Below are positions 7,285 through 14,973 of a stretch of DNA of 16,995 bases, in pieces. Origin of the DNA: Bacteroidota bacterium. Lineage in GTDB: Bacteria; Bacteroidota; Bacteroidia; Bacteroidales; VadinHA17. Positions within the stretch are counted from its first letter, which is position 1, and every line of letters starts with the position of its first letter. The stretch spans positions 1 to 16,995 of the forward strand of contig JAKLFN010000023.1 in the NCBI GenBank assembly GCA_022711195.1, in the 5' to 3' direction. A program made the translations under genes and the position numbers. The notes under the pieces were generated by a model. That model worked only from the letters and a program-made list of their open reading frames with translations, was not told where the DNA came from and ran no database searches.

Positions 7285-8802
7285 ATGCAGACAACCAGAG
7301 TACGCTTTGCACCAAGCCCCACGGGGCCGCTCCATATCGGAGGCGTACGAACAGCCCTCTACAATTATCTTTTTGCTAAAAAACATAATGGTGTTTTTAT
7401 CCTCAGGATTGAAGATACCGACCAGGTAAGGTTTGTCGAGGGCGCCGAGGAGTATATTATGGATTCTTTGAAGTGGTGCGGTATTAAAGTCGATGAGGGT
7501 ATCGCCGAAGGAGGAGAATATGGTCCATACCGACAGAGCGACAGGAAAGAATTGTACCGTCAATATGCCGACATGCTGGTGGATAAGGGAGATGCCTATT
7601 TTGCATTTGACACACCAGAGCATCTTGAAGAATTAAGAAAAGAAGCCGAAAAAAGCGGCAATACCTTTATATATAATGCCTCGGTAAGGGAGAAGCTGAA
7701 AAACTCCCTGTCGCTGAAAGAGGGAGAATGGAAAAGCATGATCTCTTCAGGAGAGCCTTATGTGATAAGGTACAGGATGCCTGCCCATGAGGATATACAT
7801 TTCGACGATATCATCAGGGGACATATTGTGGTAAACACATCTACTCTCGACGATAAGGTCCTCTTCAAGTCTGACGGAATGCCCACATATCATCTTGCGA
7901 ATATTGTCGATGATCACCTGATGAAAATCAGTCATGTGATCCGTGGCGAAGAATGGCTTCCTTCACTGCCACTTCACATAATGTTATACAGGTCGTTCGG
8001 ATGGAGCGCCCCGCAGTTTGCACATCTTCCACTCCTTCTCAAGCCCGATGGCAAGGGAAAGCTAAGCAAACGTGACGGAGATAAAATGGGATTCCCGGTA
8101 TTTCCTCTTTTCTGGCCTTATGGAGAGACAGCAAAAGGTTATCGCGAAGAAGGGTATTACCCGGAGGCTTTTGTAAATATGCTCGCCATGCTGGGTTGGA
8201 ATCCGGGAACGGAAAAAGAGATTTTCAGCATGGAAGAACTCATTGAAGCATTTTCGATTGAAAGAGTTCATAAGTCCGGATCGAGATTTGACCCGGAGAA
8301 AGCTAAATGGTACAATCATCATTATCTTCAGCAACGACCTGACAAGCAGCTTGCAATGGAATTCAGGGAACTGCTGAGGGCAAAGGGTTTACATCACGAC
8401 ATGGTTCACCTTGAGAAGCTTGTCGGTCTGGTAAAAGAGAGGGTTACATTTACCAGGGATTTGTGGAAGGAAACAGATTTCTTCTTTGTTGCTCCTGAAT
8501 CGTACGACGCCGATGTTGTAAAGAAAAGGTGGAAGCCTGAAACTCCAGCCCAGCTTAATGAGCTTAAGGAATTACTTGAGAGCCTTACCGAATTCTCACC
8601 TGCTTCTACCGAGATGGCTGTCAAGAGCTGGATCGGAGAAAAAGGTTACAATACCGGAGCCGTAATGAATTCATTCAGGCTGGTGGTCGTAGGAGCCTCA
8701 AGGGGGCCTCATATGTTCGATATTATCTCGTGGATAGGAAAGGAAGAGACCATCAGACGTATCGAAAAGGGAATTAAAACTATCGGTGAGACGGTGAAAT
8801 GA
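7285..8802 (+). CDS. gltX: Glutamate--tRNA ligase
   Basis: This 505-aa class I aminoacyl-tRNA synthetase charges tRNA-Glu with glutamate using ATP in the cytoplasm. The catalytic core starts with RFAPSPTGPLHIGG, where HIGG (17-20) is the HIGH signature, and contains RIEDTDQ (41-47). The second signature is KLSKRDG (259-265). The segment between the signatures has the GluRS pattern ending in HVIRGEEWLPS. After KLSKR the chain includes FPVFPLFW, like other Bacteroidota GluRS, and the remaining C-terminal half is the helical anticodon-binding region. Length is normal. The start is supported by an immediate run into the conserved core and by a TATCTTTG promoter element just upstream. Its stop codon overlaps the start of the TatD-family gene by 4 nt, so the two are probably translationally coupled. 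Confidence 0.97.
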   Translation: MQTTRVRFAPSPTGPLHIGGVRTALYNYLFAKKHNGVFILRIEDTDQVRFVEGAEEYIMDSLKWCGIKVDEGIAEGGEYGPYRQSDRKELYRQYADMLVDKGDAYFAFDTPEHLEELRKEAEKSGNTFIYNASVREKLKNSLSLKEGEWKSMISSGEPYVIRYRMPAHEDIHFDDIIRGHIVVNTSTLDDKVLFKSDGMPTYHLANIVDDHLMKISHVIRGEEWLPSLPLHIMLYRSFGWSAPQFAHLPLLLKPDGKGKLSKRDGDKMGFPVFPLFWPYGETAKGYREEGYYPEAFVNMLAMLGWNPGTEKEIFSMEELIEAFSIERVHKSGSRFDPEKAKWYNHHYLQQRPDKQLAMEFRELLRAKGLHHDMVHLEKLVGLVKERVTFTRDLWKETDFFFVAPESYDADVVKKRWKPETPAQLNELKELLESLTEFSPASTEMAVKSWIGEKGYNTGAVMNSFRLVVVGASRGPHMFDIISWIGKEETIRRIEKGIKTIGETVK

Positions 8803-9485
8803 ACTTTCCCCGACCTGACGACTATATTGACATTCATAATCACGGTGCGGTACCCGAAGATGGTCTTTTTAAGGTAGAAACTCTGATGGCTCATGAAGAT
8901 CTTGAGCCGGGGAACATTACCGGATTGACATACTCTTATGGTATTCACCCATGGCACCTCAATGATGAAAACCATAAGCTTCTTCTCGGCCGTGTCGTTA
9001 AAGCTGCGGGCAATCCCGATGTGGCACTCATCGGCGAGGCCGGATTTGACAGGGTCAGAGGGCCATCGATGGAATTGCAGAAAAGAGTGTTTGAGGAGCA
9101 GGTGTCTATAGCCGCCGGTAATGACAAGCCGGTTGTAATACATTGTGTAAGAGCCTGGGATGAACTTCTTTCAAGTCATAAGAGATTACGTCCCGAAATA
9201 CCCTGGCTGGTGCATGGTTTTCACGGAAAGGAGGATCTTGCACGACAGCTCATTTCGAAGGGAATGTATCTTTCATTATGGTTTGAATTTGTCATGAGGC
9301 CTGAAGCAGCACCATTGCTGAAAAGCATCCCGGGAAACAGGATCTTCCTTGAAACAGACGGCGCAGATATCGATATAAAAGATATATATATTAAGGTATC
9401 AAAAGACCTGGGAGTTAGATTAGAAACCTTGAAAGAGCAGATATTGAAGAATTTCGTTATCTTTTTTAGTAATAATTGTTATTAA
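8799..9485 (+). CDS. TatD-family metal-dependent hydrolase (short form)
   Basis: This 228-aa protein has the TatD-type amidohydrolase TIM-barrel pattern: His13 and His15 (DIHNHG), the GIHPWH motif (48-53), Glu80 in IGEAGFD, His115 (VIHCVRAW), His139 in VHGFHG and Asp187 in LETDGAD. These are the expected ligands for a two-metal centre. Family members such as TatD and YcfH act as metal-dependent nucleases or phosphoesterases; the substrate here is unknown. It is about 30 residues shorter than the usual 255-265. The shortening seems spread through loops rather than due to a broken end, since the terminal NFV.FF segment resembles the family's NF.R.F. The start overlaps the gltX stop (ATGA), which supports ATG at 8799. 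A palindromic repeat follows the stop codon. Confidence 0.85.
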   Translation: MNFPRPDDYIDIHNHGAVPEDGLFKVETLMAHEDLEPGNITGLTYSYGIHPWHLNDENHKLLLGRVVKAAGNPDVALIGEAGFDRVRGPSMELQKRVFEEQVSIAAGNDKPVVIHCVRAWDELLSSHKRLRPEIPWLVHGFHGKEDLARQLISKGMYLSLWFEFVMRPEAAPLLKSIPGNRIFLETDGADIDIKDIYIKVSKDLGVRLETLKEQILKNFVIFFSNNCY

Positions 9486-9496
9486 CCATGGTGTGC

Positions 9497-9592
9497 AAGC
9501 CCCCCAACCCCTCCCGCCGAAGCGGGACAGGCTCTAAAGGGGGGCTATAAACGAACTGATTTAAAAGTCCCCTTTAGAGGATTTAGGGGCAA
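9497..9592. repeat. Palindromic intergenic repeat, family 1, copy B
   Basis: This is the second copy of the CCCC/GGGG-rich element at about 4725. The left arm (9497 to about 9546) holds the hairpin CCCGC-CGAA-GCGGG (9513-9526). The right arm (about 9565-9592) reads AGTCCCCTTTAGAGG, then a stretch ending in TTAGGGGC. The block 9522-9542 is identical to copy A, while the hairpin loop and the right arm have diverged. It lies between two genes of the same orientation, so terminator function is possible but would separate tcdA from the gltX unit. Confidence 0.8.
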
Positions 9593-9619
9593 GACAATTG
9601 AGGTAGAGTTATATATTTA

Positions 9620-10342
9620 ATGGAAAACTGGCTTTCAAGAACGGAGATGCTTATAGGGGCGGAGGGATTAAAAAAACTTAAATCCGCATCTGTTCTCGTT
9701 GTGGGGCTGGGAGGTGTCGGTTCCTTTGCTGCAGAGATGATATGCCGTGCGGGTGTGGGCTCGATGACCATTGTCGATGGCGATACCGTTCATCCATCAA
9801 ACCGGAACAGGCAACTGCTGGCGCTAAAGAGCACTACCGGTGTTTCAAAGGCAGAGCTTATGGCTGCCCGCCTGATGGATATAAATCCGAAACTTGATCT
9901 TACGTCGATCAACGAATATATAAAGGACGAGAGGATGATTGAGATCCTTGATTCCGGCTATGATTATGTTGTCGATGCTATTGATACTCTTTCGCCAAAG
10001 ATCTTCCTGATCTTTCATACCATGCAGAGAAAATACCGGCTGGTAAGTTCAATGGGATCGGGTGGTAAATATGATCCGTTGCAGATCAGGGTTGCAGATA
10101 TTTCAGAATCCACAAACTGCACTCTTGCCCGGATACTAAGAAAAAGACTTCACCGGCTGGGGATTACAAATGGATTCACTGCAGTTTTTTCCCCTGAAGT
10201 TATCGATAAAAAGAAGATCGTTCCTTCAGCAGGTGAGCCTAATAAGGCTTCTGTGGTAGGAACGATCTCATATATGCCTGCCGCCTTCGGTATAGCCTGC
10301 GCTTCAGTGGCTATACGCGATCTGGCAGGGATTGCCAGATAG
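9620..10342 (+). CDS. tcdA: tRNA threonylcarbamoyladenosine dehydratase (ThiF/MoeB/E1-like)
   Basis: This 240-aa member of the E1-like ThiF/MoeB superfamily matches TcdA (CsdL), which uses ATP to cyclise t6A at tRNA position 37 to ct6A. The ATP-binding loop GLGGVGS is at 29-35, followed by IVDGD (51-55), the arginine finger segment NRNRQ (61-65), Lys77 and VVDAID (117-122). The RTEMLIG.EGL start and the block SSMGSGGKYDPLQIRVADI are characteristic of TcdA and not of ThiF or MoeB. There are no CxxC zinc pairs, as expected for TcdA. The start lies 27 nt past repeat copy B and is directly preceded by TATATTTA, too close to be an ordinary promoter unless the message is leaderless. The gene converges on the HMA-domain gene across another palindrome. 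Confidence 0.9.
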   Translation: MENWLSRTEMLIGAEGLKKLKSASVLVVGLGGVGSFAAEMICRAGVGSMTIVDGDTVHPSNRNRQLLALKSTTGVSKAELMAARLMDINPKLDLTSINEYIKDERMIEILDSGYDYVVDAIDTLSPKIFLIFHTMQRKYRLVSSMGSGGKYDPLQIRVADISESTNCTLARILRKRLHRLGITNGFTAVFSPEVIDKKKIVPSAGEPNKASVVGTISYMPAAFGIACASVAIRDLAGIAR

Positions 10343-10368
10343 AAGCTTGTCTTAAAAGAGAAAATCCA

Positions 10369-10440
10369 TTAACCGCAAAGGCCGCAAAGGGAAATTTGTA
10401 TGTCTCTTAACTTTGCGTTCTTAGCGCACTTTGCGGTTAA
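10369..10440. repeat. Inverted repeat of CGCAAAG units between tcdA and the HMA gene
   Basis: Perfect 12-bp inverted ends, TTAACCGCAAAG (10369-10380) and CTTTGCGGTTAA (10429-10440), enclose further degenerate copies of the unit: CCGCAAAGG at 10382-10390 and, on the other strand, ACGCAAAGT at 10410-10418. It lies between two convergent genes and could act as a terminator for both. Confidence 0.8.
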
Positions 10441-10475
10441 AACTGACTTTCAATACACTCTCATGGGGGATGAGG

Positions 10476-10799
10476 TTATTTATCTTTCTTTGCAACAGGT
10501 TCTTCTGTTACCACTTTGGCTGTAAAACCAAGTTTCTCGATCGATTTCCGTATTTCCTCGGGATTATTCTTTTCCTTTTGGTAGGTAACAGTAACCTCCT
10601 GGGACTTGATGTCACATTTAACATCCTTAATACCTTTTTCCTGCGGAAGGTTGGTCATCACTTTGTTGACACAGTTATTACATTCAATTGATGTTTTGAA
10701 TTTCACTGTTTCCGTTGTTTTTGCCTTTTCCTGTGCTGTCAGGAAGAAGGGTACAGCTGCAAAAAGCACTGTTAAGAAAAGTTTCTGAAATGTTTTCAT
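10476..10799 (-). CDS. Secreted heavy-metal-associated (HMA) domain protein, MerP/CopZ-like
   Basis: This 107-aa protein has a signal peptide (residues 1-22, ending TAQ), so it is probably periplasmic. A single HMA fold follows at about 32-98 with metal-binding Cys40 and Cys43 in SIECNNC and the terminal GFTAKVV strand. Cys62 is an extra cysteine in the second strand. The usual Met two residues before the first Cys is replaced by Ile in SIEC. A Lys-rich tail (104-107) ends the protein. HMA domains carry soft metals such as copper, mercury or zinc. The gene starts 26 nt after the TonB-dependent receptor on the same strand, so they are almost certainly co-transcribed. A palindromic repeat lies downstream. 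The metal is not shown by the sequence; copper is the most likely by family habit. Confidence 0.88.
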   Translation of the reverse strand: MKTFQKLFLTVLFAAVPFFLTAQEKAKTTETVKFKTSIECNNCVNKVMTNLPQEKGIKDVKCDIKSQEVTVTYQKEKNNPEEIRKSIEKLGFTAKVVTEEPVAKKDK

Positions 10800-10825
10800 G
10801 TTTTTCTTTTTTAGTTATTGGTTAA

Positions 10826-13051
10826 TTATTCAGTGTCGCGGTTAAAAAATATTCTGAATCCTGCATATATCTTTCTTCCATGCACCGGTCCCCAGATCAG
10901 GCTTGAGTCGAAATATTCCCCGAAAGGATCATCGGTACCGATTATAGGGTCGTGCTGCCGGAAGTTTGTAAGGTTTTCGGAGCCCACATAGATATTCCAT
11001 TTTTTGAAGTTCCTGGTAATCTGGGCATTCATTACCACATGGGTATTGAAACTGTCGTCGCGTCTGTAAATTTCAGGATTGGATGCTGTTGAGGGCACGC
11101 GTCCCGGTCCGTTTAGCTGAAGTGTGTAGTCGAACTGCCATTTTCTCAGGTGAGTGAGCCACGATGCTGTCAATAGTCCTTTATATCTGCTGGTGAGTGG
11201 CTTTTCGCGGAGTGCACCGTCGATAGTCATCTTAACATCGTTCCAGCGCCAGGCAGCAAGGATATCGAATCCCTCGAATATAGTGCTTGAGGCCTCCACC
11301 TGAAAAACATTTGAATACGATTTCCCGTCAAGATTGTAGAACCTTACCTCATCGACACTTGCATCCATGTCGGTGATTATCTGGCTTAGAAAGCTGGTCC
11401 TGTAAAACTCACCGGAGAGCCTGACTATCTTTGTTGAAACCGGAACGCTTGCTGTCAGGCTCATACCGGCGTTCCAGGCTTCCTCAATATCAAGGTTATC
11501 AGCTATCATCATTTTCCTGCTGGAGGCCAGCAGAAAAGCATTCTCTGCCAGGACATTGCCTACACGGAATCCTTTTCCTGCAGAAGCCCGGAAGGTAAAT
11601 ACCGGACTGATCACATACCTGAGATGTACCCTTGGAGTCAGGAGTGTTCCGTACAGATTATGAAAATCGGCTCTCATACCGGCTATTACAGTGATCCTGG
11701 CCGTGTCGGTAAATGTGTATTGTGCAAATATGCCGGGAACAGATTCCATTTTATCAAATGACAAGGTGTCCAGCTTCTCATTGTAGCTGTCATATTTGTA
11801 GCTGAGGCCGGCATCGATGGTGTGTTTTCCGAGGCCCGGATTCCACTGAAACAGAAGATTTGAATAATAAGTCTTCTGTAATCCGTCGTACATCCTTTTT
11901 CCTATGAATGAATGCTGATCGTGATATGCAACATTATTTATCCAGCCCAACGACATTGAATTATCGGTGCCGAACACCCCTCCTGTTTTTGCAAATCCTT
12001 CGATCCTTTGTGTCTTTATTTTTATTCCGAAACCGTCTGACCAGGTATCAGGGTTTTCAGGCTGGTAGGCGTACTGGCCTCCGACTCTCTCCTCATTAAG
12101 GTAACGTATTCCTGTTCTGAAGGTAAAGTTTTCAGTCATATAGTCCCACCTGTTAAACAGGTTATACTGTACCAGGTCGGGCTCATCCCTGAAACCGTCG
12201 TGATTATGGTCGCTTGTGCTGTTCTGTCGCTCGCCATGTACAGATAACATAGTACTCAGTTTGTCGTTAAGGAGGACAGATGAATTGGCGTTAACTTCCT
12301 GTCGGCCTGCATTGCTTAAGAAGCCGTTCATGTAGAATTTCTCACTTGTACGTGGCTTCTTGTATTCAACGTTTATCTGCCCTGCCATTGACTCATATCC
12401 ATTTCTGACCGACGAAGTTCCCTTTGATATCTGAATTGATTCCATCCATGGCCCGGGGATATAATTAAGGCCGTATGCGGAATTCAATCCATAAACAGCA
12501 GGGATATTTTCTGTCAGTATCTGTGTATATGTGCCAGCCAGTCCCAGGAGTTGTATCTGTTTAGCCCCTGTGGCTGCGTCGGCATAGTTTACATCAACTG
12601 AGGCATTTGTTTCAAAACTCTCAGAAAGGTTGCAGCAGGCAGCCTTGCATAGTTCTGCCCCTGTAATGTTTACTGTAAGGACAGGGTCGATCCGGTTAAT
12701 ATATGTACCTGAGGCCCTTCCGGCAACCACGACTTCAGCCATCTCCCTTCCCTGTACCAGCTTGTGTTTGATATAAGTATCGTCGGGATTTACCTCAATA
12801 GTATCGGTTTTGTAACCTACAAAGCTGATGACCAGCTTGTTGCTTTCCCTTGTTCTCTTTAAGCTGAAATAACCGGCAACATTTGTTGTTGTCCCGGTTG
12901 TAGTACCTGCCCACATGACGTTTGCTCCGGGAAGGCCAAGCTCATCTTTATCTTCAGCATCAAATATCTTTCCCTCAAGCCTGGCCTGTCCTGCCGAAAG
13001 CACCGGTAGCAGGAGCAAGCCTGTAATAAGAATATAAAATTTTGTTTTCAT
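10826..13051 (-). CDS. TonB-dependent outer-membrane receptor with N-terminal carboxypeptidase-like domain, probable metal-related substrate
   Basis: From the chosen ATG at 13051 the protein has 741 residues: a signal peptide (1-22, ending SAGQ), a CarboxypepD_reg-like beta-sandwich (about 24-100, with GLPGANV and GYFSL), a plug (about 115-232) and a 22-strand barrel ending in YAGFRIFFN. An in-frame ATG at 13078 adds nine residues in front of the signal peptide and is less likely. The plug region contains a Cys cluster, LCKAACC (Cys135, 139, 140), next to the ESFETNASVDV segment. Such a cluster is unusual for general SusC receptors and could bind metal. Neighbours on the same strand are a Cys/His-rich small membrane protein upstream and an HMA-domain protein 26 nt downstream. 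I infer uptake or handling of a metal or metal complex; the substrate cannot be read from the sequence. Confidence 0.9.
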   Translation of the reverse strand: MKTKFYILITGLLLLPVLSAGQARLEGKIFDAEDKDELGLPGANVMWAGTTTGTTTNVAGYFSLKRTRESNKLVISFVGYKTDTIEVNPDDTYIKHKLVQGREMAEVVVAGRASGTYINRIDPVLTVNITGAELCKAACCNLSESFETNASVDVNYADAATGAKQIQLLGLAGTYTQILTENIPAVYGLNSAYGLNYIPGPWMESIQISKGTSSVRNGYESMAGQINVEYKKPRTSEKFYMNGFLSNAGRQEVNANSSVLLNDKLSTMLSVHGERQNSTSDHNHDGFRDEPDLVQYNLFNRWDYMTENFTFRTGIRYLNEERVGGQYAYQPENPDTWSDGFGIKIKTQRIEGFAKTGGVFGTDNSMSLGWINNVAYHDQHSFIGKRMYDGLQKTYYSNLLFQWNPGLGKHTIDAGLSYKYDSYNEKLDTLSFDKMESVPGIFAQYTFTDTARITVIAGMRADFHNLYGTLLTPRVHLRYVISPVFTFRASAGKGFRVGNVLAENAFLLASSRKMMIADNLDIEEAWNAGMSLTASVPVSTKIVRLSGEFYRTSFLSQIITDMDASVDEVRFYNLDGKSYSNVFQVEASSTIFEGFDILAAWRWNDVKMTIDGALREKPLTSRYKGLLTASWLTHLRKWQFDYTLQLNGPGRVPSTASNPEIYRRDDSFNTHVVMNAQITRNFKKWNIYVGSENLTNFRQHDPIIGTDDPFGEYFDSSLIWGPVHGRKIYAGFRIFFNRDTE

Positions 13052-13080
13052 CCTGTTAATTATATTAGTTAAGACCACAT

Positions 13081-13100
13081 CAATGCATTATAATGCACTG
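13081..13100. promoter_or_regulatory. Candidate operator: 14-bp perfect palindrome upstream of the TonB receptor gene
   Basis: TGCATTATAATGCA (13084-13097) is a perfect palindrome, extended to 20 nt with one mismatched pair. It lies 33 nt upstream of the preferred receptor start and contains TATAAT. This placement suits a repressor site over a promoter. It does not exactly match the Fur or Zur consensus I know, so the regulator is unknown. Confidence 0.4.
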
Positions 13101-13130
13101 TTGTTCAGACTAAACGGAGCAGGATGATTA

Positions 13131-13562
13131 TCAGGAAATGAGCTGGCACATGGCTGTTATCATGAACTTTCCGCCATGTTTATTATGATAGTCAGATCTA
13201 TCTGAATAAACTCCCGGAATTAAGTTAATCCGGGGTAAGATATAAATGAAAGGCATTTCTGCCGGCAGTTCAGGGGCATCTTTTTCGGAGGGAGTGAAAG
13301 TGGCAAGCTTCATCCTGTCGACCCTGAAGTGGCAGCAATCTCCGTCAAATGTCTGAATTCCTTCAGAGTGATGATGTGAAACGGCAGCCTCACAGCAATG
13401 ATCGTCAGGGATTTCAGGTGAAAGGAACATTCCCGACTTTACAGAAAAATCGCCGCAATGGTGGCAGCTATGAAAGATAACCGTAACTCCGGTGCTGCCG
13501 ATAATAAATATCAGACCTGCCAGGGTACCAATAACAGATAATATGATCTTTCGGTTCTTCAC
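13131..13562 (-). CDS. Small Cys/His-rich membrane-anchored protein, HYC_CC_PP-like
   Basis: Read from a GTG at 13562 this is a 143-aa protein with one N-terminal hydrophobic segment (residues 6-29, signal peptide or anchor). It then has HSCHHC (31-36), HCC (55-57), HHH (63-65) and DCC (75-77). The run STGVTVIFHSC and the later DCC resemble the Bacteroidota HYC_CC_PP family, small proteins of unknown function often found beside TonB receptors and HMA proteins; the family's PP motif is not evident. The density of Cys and His suggests metal binding in the periplasm. The open frame continues to an ATG at 13682, but that would overlap the permease gene by 59 nt and put 40 residues in front of the signal segment. 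TATATTTG lies just before the GTG. The receptor gene follows. Confidence 0.68.
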   Translation of the reverse strand: MKNRKIILSVIGTLAGLIFIIGSTGVTVIFHSCHHCGDFSVKSGMFLSPEIPDDHCCEAAVSHHHSEGIQTFDGDCCHFRVDRMKLATFTPSEKDAPELPAEMPFIYILPRINLIPGVYSDRSDYHNKHGGKFMITAMCQLIS

Positions 13563-13567
13563 AACTG

Positions 13568-13575
13568 CAAATATA
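13568..13575 (-). promoter_or_regulatory. TAnnTTTG element before the Cys/His-rich gene
   Basis: The minus strand reads TATATTTG, a full match to the Bacteroidota -7 consensus, in the 61-nt gap after the permease gene. It ends only 5 nt before the GTG start, so transcription from it would give a nearly leaderless message. Alternatively the true start may be further downstream or the match may be chance. Confidence 0.35.
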
Positions 13576-13623
13576 AAAATTACGGGACACTTAATTATTA
13601 AAACATTGCATTTACAAGAATGT

Positions 13624-14964
13624 TCATGGTTTTTTACCCGAGATTCTTCTGAAAATAAGATAAACAGGTATTCCTGCGGCAACTGTTGCCAGAGCTACAG
13701 ATGACTCGCCCGGGCGTTCAAGGAATGAAAGCGTCAGCATCATTATTCCTGCAGAGATATATAAAACCTGTGCGACAGGGAATCCGGGCAGACGTAATGC
13801 TGAAGGATCCGATCTTCTCAGGATGAATATACCTGCAACGGCAAGCACAGGGAATATGCCCAGGGAGAAGCCCATGTAGGTAAGTATCTGTTCAAAGGAG
13901 CCCGACATAGCCAGGATGCAGGCAATGATGCACTGAAGTATAATTGAATTGGAAGGAACGCCGAATTGAGGATGTATCTTTGCCACGGATTTGAAAAAGA
14001 GTCCATCTTTTGCCATTGAGTAGTATACCCTGGGTCCAATAATTATAAAGGCGCTTAATGAAGAAAATAGTGCAAATCCAATCAAAAGCGAAAAGAGCAC
14101 TTCAGCTGATCTGCCAAAGAGGTTTCCCATGGCAAGCCCACCGACAGATACAACACCTTTCATCTGTTCAGGATTTATCCCGTAAACATATAGTATATTG
14201 AGGGCCACATAGATAATGACAACGATCCCGGTTCCGTACAGCAGGGACCGCGGAAGTGTTCTCGCCGGATTTTTTATTTCTGCTCCAAGATATGTAGATG
14301 CATTCCATCCGCTGTAGGCGAACATTATCCACATAAGTGAGAGGCCTGTTATCTTCCAGCCGGGGAATCCTCTTCCGCCTGGCACGTCATTGACAAAATT
14401 TGAAAAGCTTCCTTTTCCTGATGAAAAGCCTGCAACCAGCAGAATGGCGATCAGGAGTACTTTCAGAAGGGTAAGGAGATTTTGTAAACGTGTACCGGTT
14501 TTTATTCCGCGGTAATGTATAAATGAAAAGATCAGTATTACTGATACTGAAATGATCTTTTTTGTCCAGATTTCATTAATTATCCCGTTACCGGAAATTG
14601 CTGGCAGTGCTCTGCAAAGGTATTCGCTGAAACCCATTGCGGAAGCAGCAATGGGGGCTGAAAATCCGACGATAAAGGAGACCCATCCGCTCAGGAATCC
14701 GAATACAGGATGATATAACTTTGACAGGAAAAGGTATTCTCCTCCTGCCCCGGGCATGGCGGCACCAAGTTCACCGTAGGAGAGTGCACCGCACAGGGCA
14801 ATAATACCTCCCGCAACCCAAAGGATGACCATCCATAGCGGATTGCCGAGTCCGGTCATCAGCAGTCCGGAGGTGGTAAAAATTCCAGCCCCGATCATAT
14901 TGGCTATGACGATGTTGGTAGAAGGGAAAAGGCCGAGCTTTCTCTGAAGGATCTGTTCCGGCAT
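13624..14964 (-). CDS. APC-superfamily amino-acid permease
   Basis: This 446-aa inner-membrane protein has about 12 hydrophobic segments, near residues 17-36, 44-64, 88-112, 136-150, 164-181, 203-222, 241-261, 287-311, 341-359, 362-383, 398-413 and 421-438. NMIGAGIF (22-29) in the first helix is the unwound substrate-binding stretch of APC transporters. ELGAAMPGAGGEYLFL (65-80) and GAEIKNPARTLPRS (227-240) are family signatures of the LAT-like/FrlA-like branch that moves amino acids or related amines by exchange or symport. The substrate cannot be assigned. The start is 9 nt after the stop of the exported methyltransferase gene, so the two are likely co-transcribed. The next gene downstream on the strand is the Cys/His-rich protein. 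Confidence 0.92.
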   Translation of the reverse strand: MPEQILQRKLGLFPSTNIVIANMIGAGIFTTSGLLMTGLGNPLWMVILWVAGGIIALCGALSYGELGAAMPGAGGEYLFLSKLYHPVFGFLSGWVSFIVGFSAPIAASAMGFSEYLCRALPAISGNGIINEIWTKKIISVSVILIFSFIHYRGIKTGTRLQNLLTLLKVLLIAILLVAGFSSGKGSFSNFVNDVPGGRGFPGWKITGLSLMWIMFAYSGWNASTYLGAEIKNPARTLPRSLLYGTGIVVIIYVALNILYVYGINPEQMKGVVSVGGLAMGNLFGRSAEVLFSLLIGFALFSSLSAFIIIGPRVYYSMAKDGLFFKSVAKIHPQFGVPSNSIILQCIIACILAMSGSFEQILTYMGFSLGIFPVLAVAGIFILRRSDPSALRLPGFPVAQVLYISAGIMMLTLSFLERPGESSVALATVAAGIPVYLIFRRISGKKP

Positions 14965-14973
14965 AGGCTGGTA

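Noticed and set aside
13052..13078. Upstream ATG of the TonB receptor adding nine residues
   Set aside because: The signal peptide starts cleanly at the second Met (MKTKFYIL), as is usual for secreted proteins of this group.
13563..13682. Extended N-terminus (40 residues) for the Cys/His-rich protein
   Set aside because: It overlaps the permease coding end by 59 nt and would place extra sequence ahead of a clear signal or anchor segment.
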